From Alphaproteobacteria bacterium (lineage in GTDB: Bacteria; Pseudomonadota; Alphaproteobacteria; Rickettsiales; UBA998), in the NCBI GenBank assembly GCA_004293935.1, contig RDZH01000018.1, positions 1-64,000 of the forward strand: a stretch of DNA of 64,000 nt, read 5' to 3'. Numbering within the stretch: the first letter of the stretch is position 1; the number at the start of each line of letters is the position of its first letter. This document shows positions 28,808-37,499 of this stretch, piece by piece. The notes under the pieces were generated by a model. It saw only the letters and a list, made by a program, of their open reading frames with translations. It ran no database searches and had not been told where the DNA came from. Both the position numbers and the translations under genes were made by a program.

Positions 28808-30231
28808 AATGTTTCTCCTTTTGACGGTGATGGATTCTCCTTCGGCACGGCATAACCCGTGACATGATGGTCATTATTCATCACAAAACGCATCCAATGA
28901 CGCACATCTTCCGCCTTCACCCGTTTCAATTCTGCTTCCCAACTATTTATCCATGCAGGATCAGCACCGATCATCATTAATGTAGCCAGAAGCGATGCCA
29001 TGCCTTGCAAATCATCACGCGCAAAGATAGCAGCGGCTTGCATTTGTGCGCGCACACGTTGCATATCTTCTTCGGAAATGTCACGCTTTTGCGCCTCCAT
29101 CACCGCCTCTTCATAGGCTTTCTCAATCTCATCTCTATGCACACCCTCAACAGGATGAATCACCACGGCTAAGCTCCCCTCACCACGCGAAAATGGATAA
29201 TAGGAAATAGAAACGGAACTTGCTAATTTCTTGCGACGCACCAAGGATTCATAAAGCCAACCAGTTTCGCCATCACCAAGCAATTCTTCCACATAGAGCA
29301 ACGCCATATAGGAAGATGCAGGTGGCTTTTTCGCTGTTTTAGCCACGGGCTGTGCGAGGCTTGATCCCAAAGTAGGCGCACGATAGAAGCGCATCCACAC
29401 GGGAAGGCGCACACGCGCATCAGGCAACATCACCCGCTCAGAACTACGTGCAGGAGGGTCTTGCGTCCACACACGCGGCGGTGTTTTCTCGCCACGCCAT
29501 CCACCATAATAACGGCGCACCAAGCGCATGGCTTGTGCAGGCTGTACATCACCCACTAATAATAGGGTCATATTGGAAGGCGTATAATAACGTCGCCAAA
29601 ATCCACGCATATCTTCGGGGCTTAATTGCTGCATTTCGTGCATCCATCCAATAATCGGCATCCCATAGGGATGATGAGGATGCAAAACGCGTCGCATCTT
29701 CTCAACAAGAAGTGCGGTAGGCGATGATTCTGTACGCAAACGACGCTCTTCTAAAATCACCTCACGCTCTTTAAGAAAAGCATCGGGGCTTGGTTGGATA
29801 TTTTGCATCCGATCCGCCTCTAGGCGCATCACTTGCTCAAGATGTTCGCTGGCAATCGTCACATAATAGCCCGTCATATCCGACGAAGTGTAGGCATTAT
29901 GCACGCCCCCTAATCCTTGGATGATTTTATCATACGAACCTTCGGGAAAACGTGGCGTACCCTTGAACATCATATGTTCCAAATAATGCGCCAAACCTGA
30001 CGCGCCTCGCGGATCATCCGCTGCCCCTGCTGCCACCAACAGATTATGCGACACGACGGGCGCACGATGATTCGGCACAATCACCACCTTCAAGCCATTA
30101 TCCAGCGTTTCACGATAAAAGGTGATCGGCTGCGCTGCTTGCGCCACCCATGCCATCATAATGAGGATGAGTGCAACAATGGTACGAATACGCCATTGGC
30201 GGACTTTAGAACGAAAAACAGGCGCATTCAT
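28804..30231 (-). CDS. M16 zinc peptidase, catalytic subunit
   Basis: 475 residues from the ATG at 30231. The membrane/signal segment IRTIVALILIMMAWVAQAA is followed by the inverted zinc motif HYLEH at about residues 82-86, with downstream Glu residues in EREVILEERR. The substrate should be short peptides or unfolded proteins in the periplasm. The start overlaps the lipoprotein stop by one base (TGATG), and an in-frame TTG at 30243 is less likely. With the non-catalytic partner downstream it forms the common alphaproteobacterial M16 pair. Confidence 0.93.
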   Translation of the reverse strand: MNAPVFRSKVRQWRIRTIVALILIMMAWVAQAAQPITFYRETLDNGLKVVIVPNHRAPVVSHNLLVAAGAADDPRGASGLAHYLEHMMFKGTPRFPEGSYDKIIQGLGGVHNAYTSSDMTGYYVTIASEHLEQVMRLEADRMQNIQPSPDAFLKEREVILEERRLRTESSPTALLVEKMRRVLHPHHPYGMPIIGWMHEMQQLSPEDMRGFWRRYYTPSNMTLLLVGDVQPAQAMRLVRRYYGGWRGEKTPPRVWTQDPPARSSERVMLPDARVRLPVWMRFYRAPTLGSSLAQPVAKTAKKPPASSYMALLYVEELLGDGETGWLYESLVRRKKLASSVSISYYPFSRGEGSLAVVIHPVEGVHRDEIEKAYEEAVMEAQKRDISEEDMQRVRAQMQAAAIFARDDLQGMASLLATLMMIGADPAWINSWEAELKRVKAEDVRHWMRFVMNNDHHVTGYAVPKENPSPSKGETL

Positions 30232-30842
30232 CAAAACAACCAATCAAGGACAGGGTTTATTTGCTCTTTCTTTTCTGGCACAGCACCATCATTGACGGCG
30301 CGCCCTTTTTGTTTATTCTCAATCAAACGCTTGCGCTCTTTTTGCGCATCCACAACGGTTTCTCCATCCATAATGGGGGCTTGCAATCGATCAAGTACGC
30401 TCATTTTTTCAGGGGATGCTTGCTTTGCTTCCTCTTCTAATGTTTTACGAATGGCTGGGTCTGCCTTAGACGCGCCCAATTTCGTTAAAAAAGTACGCTC
30501 AGAGACGGTCGGCAAATCGCTTGCTCCCACAGGAGCTAATGCCGTCTCTACTTTACCACGCGGCGCATCCGTCTTGTAATGTTGCGTATAATCATAGGCG
30601 TTTCCTGATTCAAACAAGGCTTTTTTTGCCGCATCTTTCATAGGCTGCACACCTCGTTCTTTAGCTTCATCGGGTGGATAAAGATAAAACTCCTCAGGAA
30701 CACTCAAAGGCGGGCGCGACACCACACGAAATTCATCAGGAGCTTTCTTGTCCAATCCCAATGTATCACGTACCCCGCCATCACAGGCAGCAAGGCAGAG
30801 CAGCGCGCTCAATGCGCAAAAACCATATTTTATACAATTCAT
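30231..30842 (-). CDS. DUF3035-type lipoprotein
   Basis: 203 residues with a lipoprotein signal: hydrophobic ALSALLCLAAC, where the Cys after LAA is the lipidation site. The mature part holds LGLDKKAPDEFRVVSRPPLSVPEEFYLYPP, the typical opening of the DUF3035 family, followed by a charged, helical tail. Its function is unknown; it is usually found next to the lspA/M16 region in alphaproteobacteria. Here it is followed by two M16 genes through a 1-bp overlap, so all three are likely one operon. Confidence 0.82.
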   Translation of the reverse strand: MNCIKYGFCALSALLCLAACDGGVRDTLGLDKKAPDEFRVVSRPPLSVPEEFYLYPPDEAKERGVQPMKDAAKKALFESGNAYDYTQHYKTDAPRGKVETALAPVGASDLPTVSERTFLTKLGASKADPAIRKTLEEEAKQASPEKMSVLDRLQAPIMDGETVVDAQKERKRLIENKQKGRAVNDGAVPEKKEQINPVLDWLF

Positions 30843-30872
30843 TCTATCCTCATAGCTGTGGTGTATGTAGTG

Positions 30873-32057
30873 CTATTTTCTGCAAAGAAAAGGGGTAGCA
30901 CGTGCAAATGCTTGTTCTAGGTCAGCAATCACATCACGTGGGTCTTCCAAACCAATATGCATACGTATGCACCATGGGTCGGATTCCCATTTTTGCGCCG
31001 TTGCCGTGCGTACTTCTTTCGGACGGAATGGCACGATTAGACTCTCATAGCCACCCCAACTAAAGCCCATACCAAATAACTTCAATGCATCGCACCAAGC
31101 ACGCGTTGCTTCATGCGTAAAGGATGGGTTCAATACTAAGGCACACAACGATGCCCCCCCGCTCATATGCTTTTTCCATAGGCTATGCCCTGCATCATCG
31201 GGATGCGGAGGATAGAGAATCTCAGCAATTTCAGGGCGTTGCTTCAACCATGCTAACACCTCCATGATATTTTTTTGCTGTTGCTCAATGCGTACTTTCA
31301 TGCTACGCAATCCGCGTAACGCAAGAGCCGCTTCATCGCCCGTTACATAATTGCCAAGCATTGCTGCCATTTTGCTAATCGCGTGAAAATGTTGCGTGCG
31401 CGCACTCACTGCCCCCATCACCACATCAGAATGCCCCGCAACATATTTGGTTACGGCTTGAATCGCCACATCCACCCCAAGGGCAAAAGGCTTAATATAG
31501 AGGGGTGTTGCCCATGTATAATCCAGCATCGTAATGCAGCCATGCTTATGTGCTACGGCGCATACACCAGCAATATCTTGCATTTCAATCGTCATCGACC
31601 CCGGAGCTTCAAGAAACACAAGGCGCGTATTCGGACGTATCAGTGCTTCCAGATCATCAGGCGTAATCATCGGATTATAATAGGTTGTTTCAATGCCCAT
31701 TTTATGCAGCACATGATCACACATGGCACGCGTTGGACCGTACACCGCATCCGCAACCAACACATGATCCCCTTGCCTTAACAACGCAAGAAGCGGGATG
31801 GTGACGGCAGATAGCCCCGATGAAGTGAGAACCGTATGCTCCGCATCAATCAATGCACCAAGCGCATCACGCAACGCAAATACAGTTGGGTTGCCTTGAC
31901 GCGCATAGGCAGGAGTGGTACGCCCATAATAGCCTTCACAAAAACCATCAAATGAATCGAATAAAATTGTCGAAGCGCGGTAAATAGGGGGATTGACCGA
32001 GCCAAACCCTTCATGAGTTCGCCCCGCCGTGACCAATGAAGTAGCAATATGTGTCAT
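30873..32057 (-). CDS. metC: Cystathionine beta-lyase
   Basis: PLP enzyme of the Cys/Met metabolism family, probably cleaving cystathionine to homocysteine. Visible are TSSGLSAVT near 79-86, the PLP-binding Asp179 in LDYTWATP, and the Schiff-base Lys204 in AVTKYVAGHSD. The bulky Tyr/Trp-containing LDYTWATP and SWGGYESL segments are typical of MetC rather than MetB. 394 residues, complete. A role in cystathionine gamma-synthesis cannot be fully excluded. It is transcribed alone, with a repeat-rich 445-bp region upstream. Confidence 0.88.
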   Translation of the reverse strand: MTHIATSLVTAGRTHEGFGSVNPPIYRASTILFDSFDGFCEGYYGRTTPAYARQGNPTVFALRDALGALIDAEHTVLTSSGLSAVTIPLLALLRQGDHVLVADAVYGPTRAMCDHVLHKMGIETTYYNPMITPDDLEALIRPNTRLVFLEAPGSMTIEMQDIAGVCAVAHKHGCITMLDYTWATPLYIKPFALGVDVAIQAVTKYVAGHSDVVMGAVSARTQHFHAISKMAAMLGNYVTGDEAALALRGLRSMKVRIEQQQKNIMEVLAWLKQRPEIAEILYPPHPDDAGHSLWKKHMSGGASLCALVLNPSFTHEATRAWCDALKLFGMGFSWGGYESLIVPFRPKEVRTATAQKWESDPWCIRMHIGLEDPRDVIADLEQAFARATPFLCRK

Positions 32058-32175
32058 AGTTCAACCACCATCGAATAAGAAGCAATGCATATGACACCCT
32101 AGCAGGATATAGAAAAAATGCAATCCACTTTTCTAAAATTTTCGACAGAAACTATGATCCTTGATGTGCGACCCT

Positions 32176-32201
32176 AGTGAGAGCTTGGTATAACTCTCAC
32201 T
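32176..32201. repeat. Short perfect hairpin
   Basis: AGTGAGAG (32176-32183) pairs with CTCTCACT (32194-32201) across a 10-nt loop. It lies upstream of metC next to a larger palindrome. No T run follows, so it is not an obvious terminator. Confidence 0.5.
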
Positions 32202-32207
32202 TCGGTT

Positions 32208-32278
32208 GTCATAGCCGAGGAGGCGGGTATCCAGAACATACGACTGACAATGGATTCCTGCCTTACGCCAAGAATGAC
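32208..32278. repeat. Dispersed palindrome of the GTCAT...GGATTCC type
   Basis: GTCATAGCCGAGGAGGCGGG (32208 on) to CCAG 32234 is complementary with mismatches to TGGATTCCTGCC...AGAATGAC (32251-32278). The arms resemble intergenic palindromes ending GTCAT and CCAG that are common in many proteobacteria. Only one copy is seen in this window. Confidence 0.5.
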
Positions 32279-32284
32279 GAGTAT

Positions 32285-32326
32285 AAAAAAAAACACAAAG
32301 CCCGTTCCCTATTCGAGAACGAGCCT
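32285..32326 (-). terminator. Probable intrinsic terminator downstream of the phasin gene
   Basis: On the minus strand GGCTCGTTC pairs with GAACGGGCT (one G-U) and is followed by TTGTG and nine T residues. It lies about 170 bp past the phasin stop, separated from it by a repeat element that may have been inserted between gene and terminator. Confidence 0.55.
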
Positions 32327-32329
32327 TGC

Positions 32330-32478
32330 TAGGGCGTATTAACACTATCTACTATGGCGTGCTGCAAACAACGGTTTCCTGCGCGCACCAAAACTCATGT
32401 ACTTCTATGTACACTCCGTTGCGGTTCTCGCAAACCATTGTTTTCGCTATGCCCTAGCGATAGTGTCAATACGCCCTA
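32330..32478. repeat. Inverted-repeat element with conserved core (copy 1)
   Basis: The terminal arms 32330-32349 (TAGGGCGTATTAACACTATC) and 32459-32478 are complementary at 19 of 20 positions. Inside, 32393-32432 holds a core (ACTCATGTAC...GTACACTCCGTTGC, then GGTTCTCGCA) that recurs in the other orientation at 34845-34883. There is no coding potential. Confidence 0.75.
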
Positions 32479-32502
32479 ATTACGCACAACATATACGTGA
32501 TA

Positions 32503-33186
32503 TTACTCCGTAAACGCCTTAGTAAGACGATGTGCAGCATCATTGATGCTGTCACTAATTGGCTCTGATGCTTCCGCCGTCATGGTACACCAGCTATTGG
32601 AAAAACGCGATATACTGCCCAACATGCGCTCCATATTCATCTGCATCACACGACTTTGCAACGAAAACACATCACGAGCAGTACGGCACGCGAACAATTC
32701 TTTAGATACATCGACATTTTCAGCAATCGCTTTTTGGGTTGAACTCATCCACTCTTCATAGAGTTTGCTCACACAATTTGTTGCCACGGCACGCGCTTGA
32801 GAAGCTGCTTCCATCTGAGTGCGTCCAATTTCCACCGTTTCATTCATTGCACGCTGCACACGTTCTGCCATATGGGCGAGTTGCTGCGCACCTTCTTGGC
32901 TACGTTCCACCAACTGCTCCGTGATGCTCACGATTGGTGATTCCACATCGTCTTGTTTGATCACTACAATATTGGTAGGGTCTTGAGTAGCTGCCACCTG
33001 TTCTTGTGGGGCTTTATAGACTTTTTGTGTAGCATTTTTCTGAGGCTGATTCATAATAGCTCCTTCTTGAGTTGATAAAGTTTTATTTTGATGGGGTCGT
33101 TGATGACGCAGTTTCATCGAAGATGATGATCCATGTTTGGTACTCTGTTCTGATTTAGGTGTATCGCTACTATTCATCCATGGCAC
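32503..33186 (-). CDS. Phasin-family protein
   Basis: 227 residues. A basic, Ser/Gln-rich N-terminal part (1-70) is followed by a long amphipathic helical region typical of phasins: EGAQQLAHMAERVQRAMNE, KLYEEWMSSTQKAIAEN, FSLQSRVMQMNMERML. Phasins coat polyhydroxyalkanoate granules and regulate their size; no PHA synthase gene is in the window. An internal ATG at 33054 (MNQPQKNATQKVYKAP), preceded by AAGGAG, could be the real start, giving 183 residues. It is transcribed alone. Confidence 0.78.
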   Translation of the reverse strand: MPWMNSSDTPKSEQSTKHGSSSSMKLRHQRPHQNKTLSTQEGAIMNQPQKNATQKVYKAPQEQVAATQDPTNIVVIKQDDVESPIVSITEQLVERSQEGAQQLAHMAERVQRAMNETVEIGRTQMEAASQARAVATNCVSKLYEEWMSSTQKAIAENVDVSKELFACRTARDVFSLQSRVMQMNMERMLGSISRFSNSWCTMTAEASEPISDSINDAAHRLTKAFTE

Positions 33187-33330
33187 TCCTTGTGAGTATG
33201 CATATACATAACAAGACTATCGCGGATTGATTGCGATTGTCAACCTATTAACGAGCTTTATTGAAACTTACCATCCAACAGCATCATAATTATGACAAAT
33301 ATGACAGATTTGTCAACATGAAATACATCC

Positions 33331-33771
33331 TTAGGTAGAAATAAGATTCGCTAAAGCGTCAATCGCAAAAATATAGCCCACAGGACCAAGACCACAAATC
33401 ACCCCTGTTGCCACCCCGCTGATAAACGATACCGAACGGAATTGCTCACGCGCATGGATATTGCTGATATGCACCTCGATAATCGGCACTTTATGCATGG
33501 TAAGTGCATCACGCAACGCCACTGATGTATGCGAAAAGCCTCCCGCATTAATGATAATGCCACGCACTGCCCCATAGGCATCACATAATTTATCAATCAA
33601 CTCACCTTCATGGTTGCTTTGAAAGCATTCAACTGTTAGATTATGCGCTGTCGCACGTACACCGCATTGCACTTCAATGGCTTCTAGTGTAGTATGACCA
33701 TAAATCTCAGGCTGTCTTAAACCTAACATACTGAGATTCGGACCATTTATTAATAAAATATCATATTCCAT
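33331..33771 (-). CDS. aroQ: 3-dehydroquinate dehydratase, type II
   Basis: Shikimate-pathway enzyme forming 3-dehydroshikimate. Family motifs are LLINGPNLSMLGLRQPEIYG with the active-site Asn and Tyr, QSNHEGELIDKL, INAGGFSHTSVALRDAL with the catalytic His, and VEVHISNIHAREQFR (here IEVHISN). From the ATG at 33771 it has 146 residues, the family norm. The frame runs back to 33807 but that would overlap thiS. It diverges from thiS with only 12 bp between start codons. Confidence 0.95.
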   Translation of the reverse strand: MEYDILLINGPNLSMLGLRQPEIYGHTTLEAIEVQCGVRATAHNLTVECFQSNHEGELIDKLCDAYGAVRGIIINAGGFSHTSVALRDALTMHKVPIIEVHISNIHAREQFRSVSFISGVATGVICGLGPVGYIFAIDALANLIST

Positions 33772-33783
33772 GCCCCGTAGCTT

Positions 33784-34005
33784 ATGAAAAAAAACAACTA
33801 TACTCAAATAACTTTGAATGGATCAGCAAAAGAATTGCCGAATCAATCCATGACTGTTGCCGATTTGTTAGCATCGCTGCATATCGACCCAACGCAAGTG
33901 GCATTAGAAAAGAATTTACAGATCATCCCTAAATCACGTTATGCCCAATGCATGATTGACGATGGGGATAAGATTGAATTAGTCGAATTTGTTGGAGGGG
34001 GCTGA
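33784..34005 (+). CDS. thiS: Thiamine biosynthesis sulfur carrier ThiS
   Basis: 73-residue ubiquitin-like protein ending VEFVGGG; the C-terminal Gly is thiocarboxylated and donates sulfur for the thiazole ring. [21 protein letters not shown] is the family core. It overlaps thiG by one base (TGATG), so both are coupled. No TPP riboswitch can fit between it and the divergent aroQ, because only 12 bp separate the start codons. No clear Shine-Dalgarno is seen. Confidence 0.92.
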   Translation: MKKNNYTQITLNGSAKELPNQSMTVADLLASLHIDPTQVALEKNLQIIPKSRYAQCMIDDGDKIELVEFVGGG

Positions 34006-34811
34006 TGTCGCATACATTATCATTAGATGAACCAGAAGATAGGCTTTGCATTGCAGGCATGTATTTTAACTCGCGCTTATTGGTAGGAACGGGCAAATAC
34101 CCTTCTGCCGGCATTGCGCAACAAGCCATTCGTGCTAGTGGCGCAGAGATTATCACCGTTGCGCTTAGACGGATCGACATGTCGCGCCCCTATGCCGATT
34201 CCATCATCCGCACGCTTCCACCGCACAGCTATAGCTACCTACCCAATACGGCGGGCTGTTACACGGCTGCGGATGCGGTACGCACGCTCAGGCTTGCGCG
34301 GGAGATTGAGGAATTCTCGCTTGTAAAACTTGAGGTGATAGGCGACAAAACCTTTCTCTATCCCGATGTGATTGAAACCATCAATGCTGCAGAACAACTC
34401 ATTGCGGATGGCTTCAAGGTGATGGCATACACCAATGATGATCCGCTCATTGCCGCACGGCTTGAAGAAGTCGGATGCGTTGCCATTATGCCGCTTGGTG
34501 CGCCCATAGGATCAGGGCTTGGTATCCAGAACAAACTCAACATACGTGCGATTGTGGAACAATCTTCTGTACCTGTCATTCTTGATGCAGGCATAGGTAC
34601 GGCATCTGATGCAGCAATAGCGATGGAATTAGGGTGCGATGGCGTATTGCTTAACACGGCGATTGCGCTCGCGCAAAACCCTGTTCTCATGGCGCGTGCA
34701 ATGAAAAACGCCGTGGAAGCAGGGCGCGATGCCTACCTCGCGGGAAGAATGCCACGCCGTGCGCACGCCTCCGCTTCGTCCCCCACCATGCATATGTTAG
34801 AACCTGCTTAG
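34005..34811 (+). CDS. thiG: Thiazole synthase ThiG
   Basis: Makes the thiamine thiazole phosphate from deoxyxylulose phosphate, dehydroglycine and ThiS thiocarboxylate. [33 protein letters not shown] with the catalytic Lys, [12 protein letters not shown] and [12 protein letters not shown] are the family segments. 268 residues, complete. thiS is directly upstream. Other thi genes (thiO/H, thiC, thiE) are not in the window. Its stop codon lies in the left arm of an inverted repeat that reaches the convergent proB stop. Confidence 0.95.
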   Translation: MSHTLSLDEPEDRLCIAGMYFNSRLLVGTGKYPSAGIAQQAIRASGAEIITVALRRIDMSRPYADSIIRTLPPHSYSYLPNTAGCYTAADAVRTLRLAREIEEFSLVKLEVIGDKTFLYPDVIETINAAEQLIADGFKVMAYTNDDPLIAARLEEVGCVAIMPLGAPIGSGLGIQNKLNIRAIVEQSSVPVILDAGIGTASDAAIAMELGCDGVLLNTAIALAQNPVLMARAMKNAVEAGRDAYLAGRMPRRAHASASSPTMHMLEPA

Positions 34812-34945
34812 AATCTTTTTATTATGAGGCGAAAATGGCAGATTTGCGAGAACCGCAACGGAGTGTACTTAAGGTACATGAGTAGCGGAAGCACAGCAAA
34901 ACCCCATTTGCAGCCCATAAGAGAGAGATTCGGGGCAGGTTCTTA
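34801..34945. repeat. Inverted-repeat element with conserved core (copy 2)
   Basis: The arms AACCTG-TTAGAATCT (34801-34816) and AGATTCGGGGCAGGTT (34926-34941) are partly complementary. Each arm overlaps the end of a convergent gene (thiG or proB). The core at 34845-34883 (TGCGAGAACCGCAACGGAGT, then GTAC...GTACATGAGT) matches 32393-32432 reversed. The structure may also serve as a bidirectional terminator. Confidence 0.65.
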
Positions 34946-36061
34946 GATCATCATCACTAAATCATCACGATGAATAGCAACATCACCGCGTTCATACCCT
35001 AAGGCTTCAACAATCTGCGCGCTTTGCATCCCCACAATAGCGCGCATCTCATGATCAGGATAACAAACTAGCCCTTTCGCAATCACGTTCCCTGTGAAGG
35101 ATCGCACCACCATCACCACATCACCACGTTGAAATGTTCCGCGCACTTCAACAACACCAACGGGTAATAGGCTTGTGCCACGTTGCAATGCTGCGCACGC
35201 GCCTTCATCAATCACCAACATACCGGATGGAGAAAACACCCCCGCAATCCATTCTTTGCGCGCTTTCAGTGGGGATGTCTGTGCGTGAAATAATGTATGC
35301 TTGCCTCCTGCGTGCAGTGCATTAATCGGACGGTGGATCGCCCCTTGCGCTAAGATCATATGACATCCACTAGAAGTTGCCATCATGGCGGCTTCGATCT
35401 TAGTGATCATTCCCCCCGTCCCCACACGTGAACTAGGTGGCGCAGCATAGTTACAAATCTGCTCAGTAATATGCGGGACATCAGCAATGAAGCGCGCTTC
35501 AGGGTTTTTGCTTGGATCAGCGGTATAAAGCCCATCAATATCGGAGAGCAAAATCAACACATCGGCACTGATCATTTGCGCCACACGCGCTGCCAAACGA
35601 TCATTATCCCCCACACGTAGCTCGGCCGTGGCAACCGTATCATTTTCATTGACGATAGGAATAACGCCATGGGCAAGCAAGGCATTGAGAGTGGTGCGCG
35701 CATTCAGATAACGCTTGCGTGATTCGCTATCATCGAGCGTGAGTAATAATTGCGCGACTTTTATCCCATCTTCGGCAAACACGTTCTGCCATTCATGCAT
35801 TAATAAAAATTGCCCACATGCAGCCGCAGCTTGCTTATCAACCAATGTTAATGGCTTTGCATCAAAACCTAAAATCCCTCGTCCAAGTGCCACCGCCCCT
35901 GAGGTCACAATCACCACTTCCTTACCATCGCGTCGAAGTGCAGCAATATCTTGTGCCAGCCCCGCCATCCAATAATGGCGTGCCTTTCCCTGCTCCTTAT
36001 GCGCGATAAGGGATGAACCAACTTTGATGATAATGCGTTGCGCAGATGTTAAAATATGCAT
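34943..36061 (-). CDS. proB: Glutamate 5-kinase
   Basis: First step of proline synthesis, phosphorylating glutamate. The N-terminal amino-acid-kinase domain (about 1-260) shows IIIKVGSSLIAH, VTSGAVALGRG, NENDTVAT and VGTGGMITKIEAA. A C-terminal PUA domain (about 285-365, SLLPVGVVEVRGTFQRGDVV) follows, as in the full-length 372-residue form. proA is not adjacent, although many alphaproteobacteria carry proB with obg and proA. Convergent with thiG. Confidence 0.95.
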   Translation of the reverse strand: MHILTSAQRIIIKVGSSLIAHKEQGKARHYWMAGLAQDIAALRRDGKEVVIVTSGAVALGRGILGFDAKPLTLVDKQAAAACGQFLLMHEWQNVFAEDGIKVAQLLLTLDDSESRKRYLNARTTLNALLAHGVIPIVNENDTVATAELRVGDNDRLAARVAQMISADVLILLSDIDGLYTADPSKNPEARFIADVPHITEQICNYAAPPSSRVGTGGMITKIEAAMMATSSGCHMILAQGAIHRPINALHAGGKHTLFHAQTSPLKARKEWIAGVFSPSGMLVIDEGACAALQRGTSLLPVGVVEVRGTFQRGDVVMVVRSFTGNVIAKGLVCYPDHEMRAIVGMQSAQIVEALGYERGDVAIHRDDLVMMI

Positions 36062-36114
36062 AGCGCCATGCTACGAGCAAATCACATCATGCGCAAGAAA
36101 AAAATCGGCGAAAC

Positions 36115-37026
36115 TTATGCTATACGCACCCCTGATGCTTGACTTGCCTGTTCCGTGAATCGGCGTTGCATTTCTGCATTTGCCCAGCTATCTTGGGTAT
36201 GCGTTGCTTGGCGTGCTGCTGGTATGATGGTGTTAATCGGAGAATGCTGCACAATACCACGCTCTTGCGCTGCTTCCCGCACTGCTTGCACCGCAGGATG
36301 TTCAAGCGGGCGATCATTATAAGGGGGTGTCACGCCACCATGGGCAACATTTTGTTCCACCTTTTGTTCTTGCTGCACCAACGCCGCATAAAGGGGAGGA
36401 TTAGTACGCGCTAGGTGCAAATGAAATGCTTCTTCCACACCCGTAAGAAATGCAGAATCATCACGTTTCAAAGCATAGGGGCGTGTTTTGGGTTCATCAA
36501 TATAGGTTTGCTGCGAAACATTGTGTAGAAATCCCGTAGTGATGGTGATACTGCCATTTTCAGGGTTGACATCCAGTGACGGCTCTTTATTTTGTTCAAT
36601 GAAGATGGCAGAAGGCTTCGTGCCGTATTTTTTTGCTGCATATTCCACGCCATCAGCAAAATTTTTGCAATAATCTGCAATATTTTCAACCTGTTGGGTG
36701 TTGATGCCCTTTTCCCGCAAAAGTTGCAAGGCGGGTTCATCTTTGCGCATCACTTCACGGAATGTCTCAATAGAATCAAGCGATAATTTTTTTGGTAAAG
36801 CAATTTGCGATGTATCTTCAGGGTTAAGAACGCCACTATGGGGATGCTGTGCTTGCTCTTGCTTTTTTGCTTCATCTGCACTACCCAGACGGCTTTTAAC
36901 ATCGGTTAGAAGATTTTTAATTTCTTCTTGTTTTTTTGCATCAGATGCACGTTCAAAATCATGCTCTGCATCATTTGCAAGCAAATATGAAAAAATAAAC
37001 AAAAGCATTGGTTCCATACGACACAC
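36115..37026 (-). CDS. Hypothetical protein, orphan
   Basis: 303 residues of no family I recognise. A short hydrophobic stretch near the N-terminus (MLLFIFSYLLAN) is followed by charged helices (DAKKQEEIKNLLTDVKSRLG, about residues 27-55, coiled-coil-like). A folded middle includes SITITTGFLHNVSQQTYIDEP and FLTGVEEAFHLHLARTN, and the tail is low complexity and Gln/Ala-rich. The Glu-Glu-x-x-His-x-His segment might bind metal, but it is not a known protease motif. The start could also be the ATG 15 nt later (MEPMLLF). The segment between proB and der looks accessory. Confidence 0.6.
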   Translation of the reverse strand: MCRMEPMLLFIFSYLLANDAEHDFERASDAKKQEEIKNLLTDVKSRLGSADEAKKQEQAQHPHSGVLNPEDTSQIALPKKLSLDSIETFREVMRKDEPALQLLREKGINTQQVENIADYCKNFADGVEYAAKKYGTKPSAIFIEQNKEPSLDVNPENGSITITTGFLHNVSQQTYIDEPKTRPYALKRDDSAFLTGVEEAFHLHLARTNPPLYAALVQQEQKVEQNVAHGGVTPPYNDRPLEHPAVQAVREAAQERGIVQHSPINTIIPAARQATHTQDSWANAEMQRRFTEQASQASGVRIA

Positions 37027-37085
37027 ACTCCAAATTTCAAATTTACTAATTAATAGTATAATGCAATAAATCTCAAATTGAGCGA

Positions 37086-37376
37086 TTAGTCAAGCTTTAA
37101 ATTCGCATCAAATGGCTTGGTAGAATACGAAGTTTTAACGAATCCTTCGCCTTCATTGAAGACAATTTCAGCAAACCGTCGTGCCGTTACTGGGTCTTTG
37201 AAAATCCCAATAATGGCTTTGCCGCCGTGCTTGCCAAGAACGCCTTCTTTGCAAAAGTAGGATTGCACAATCGGCACTAAAGCACGATTATCATCCGCTA
37301 ATACAAAGTAAACTTTACCTTTGATAGCCCGATCATTACCCGAGCGAACAATCAAGAACACATCACAACCATTCAT
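37086..37376 (-). CDS. Small hypothetical protein
   Basis: 96 residues starting MNGCDVFLIVRSGND. A mix of short strands and helices (GKVYFVLADDNRALVPIVQ, AIIGIFKDPVTARRFAEIVF) suggests a small alpha/beta domain. There is no signal peptide, no membrane helix and no motif I can name. It lies 59 bp upstream of the 303-residue orphan on the same strand, so the two may be co-transcribed. Codon usage looks similar to its neighbours. Confidence 0.5.
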   Translation of the reverse strand: MNGCDVFLIVRSGNDRAIKGKVYFVLADDNRALVPIVQSYFCKEGVLGKHGGKAIIGIFKDPVTARRFAEIVFNEGEGFVKTSYSTKPFDANLKLD

Positions 37377-37424
37377 GCAACAACAAAAACGACATTTTGC
37401 ATTAAATTTTATTCACAAAGCATA

Positions 37425-37499
37425 CGCGCTATAGTCTCTATGTTTATAGCGCGACCTAGCCGATAGGTTCTTTAACGCACCTATCGCTACGCGCTATAC
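37425..37499. repeat. Tandem hairpins downstream of der
   Basis: CGCGCTATA (37425-37433) pairs with TATAGCGCG (37445-37453), and CGATAGGT (37461-37468) pairs with ACCTATCG (37479-37486). CGCGCTATA then recurs at 37490-37498, ending at the der stop. It could be a palindromic repeat or part of the der 3' end structure; there is no strong T run. Confidence 0.55.

Noticed and set aside
33700-33790. TPP riboswitch for thiS-thiG
   Set aside because: Only 12 bp separate the thiS and aroQ starts and no THI-box core (CTGAGA...ACCTGA) is present in the preceding sequence.
36115-37026. Metalloprotease from the EEAFHLH segment
   Set aside because: It is neither HExxH nor HxxEH and no third ligand pattern is evident.
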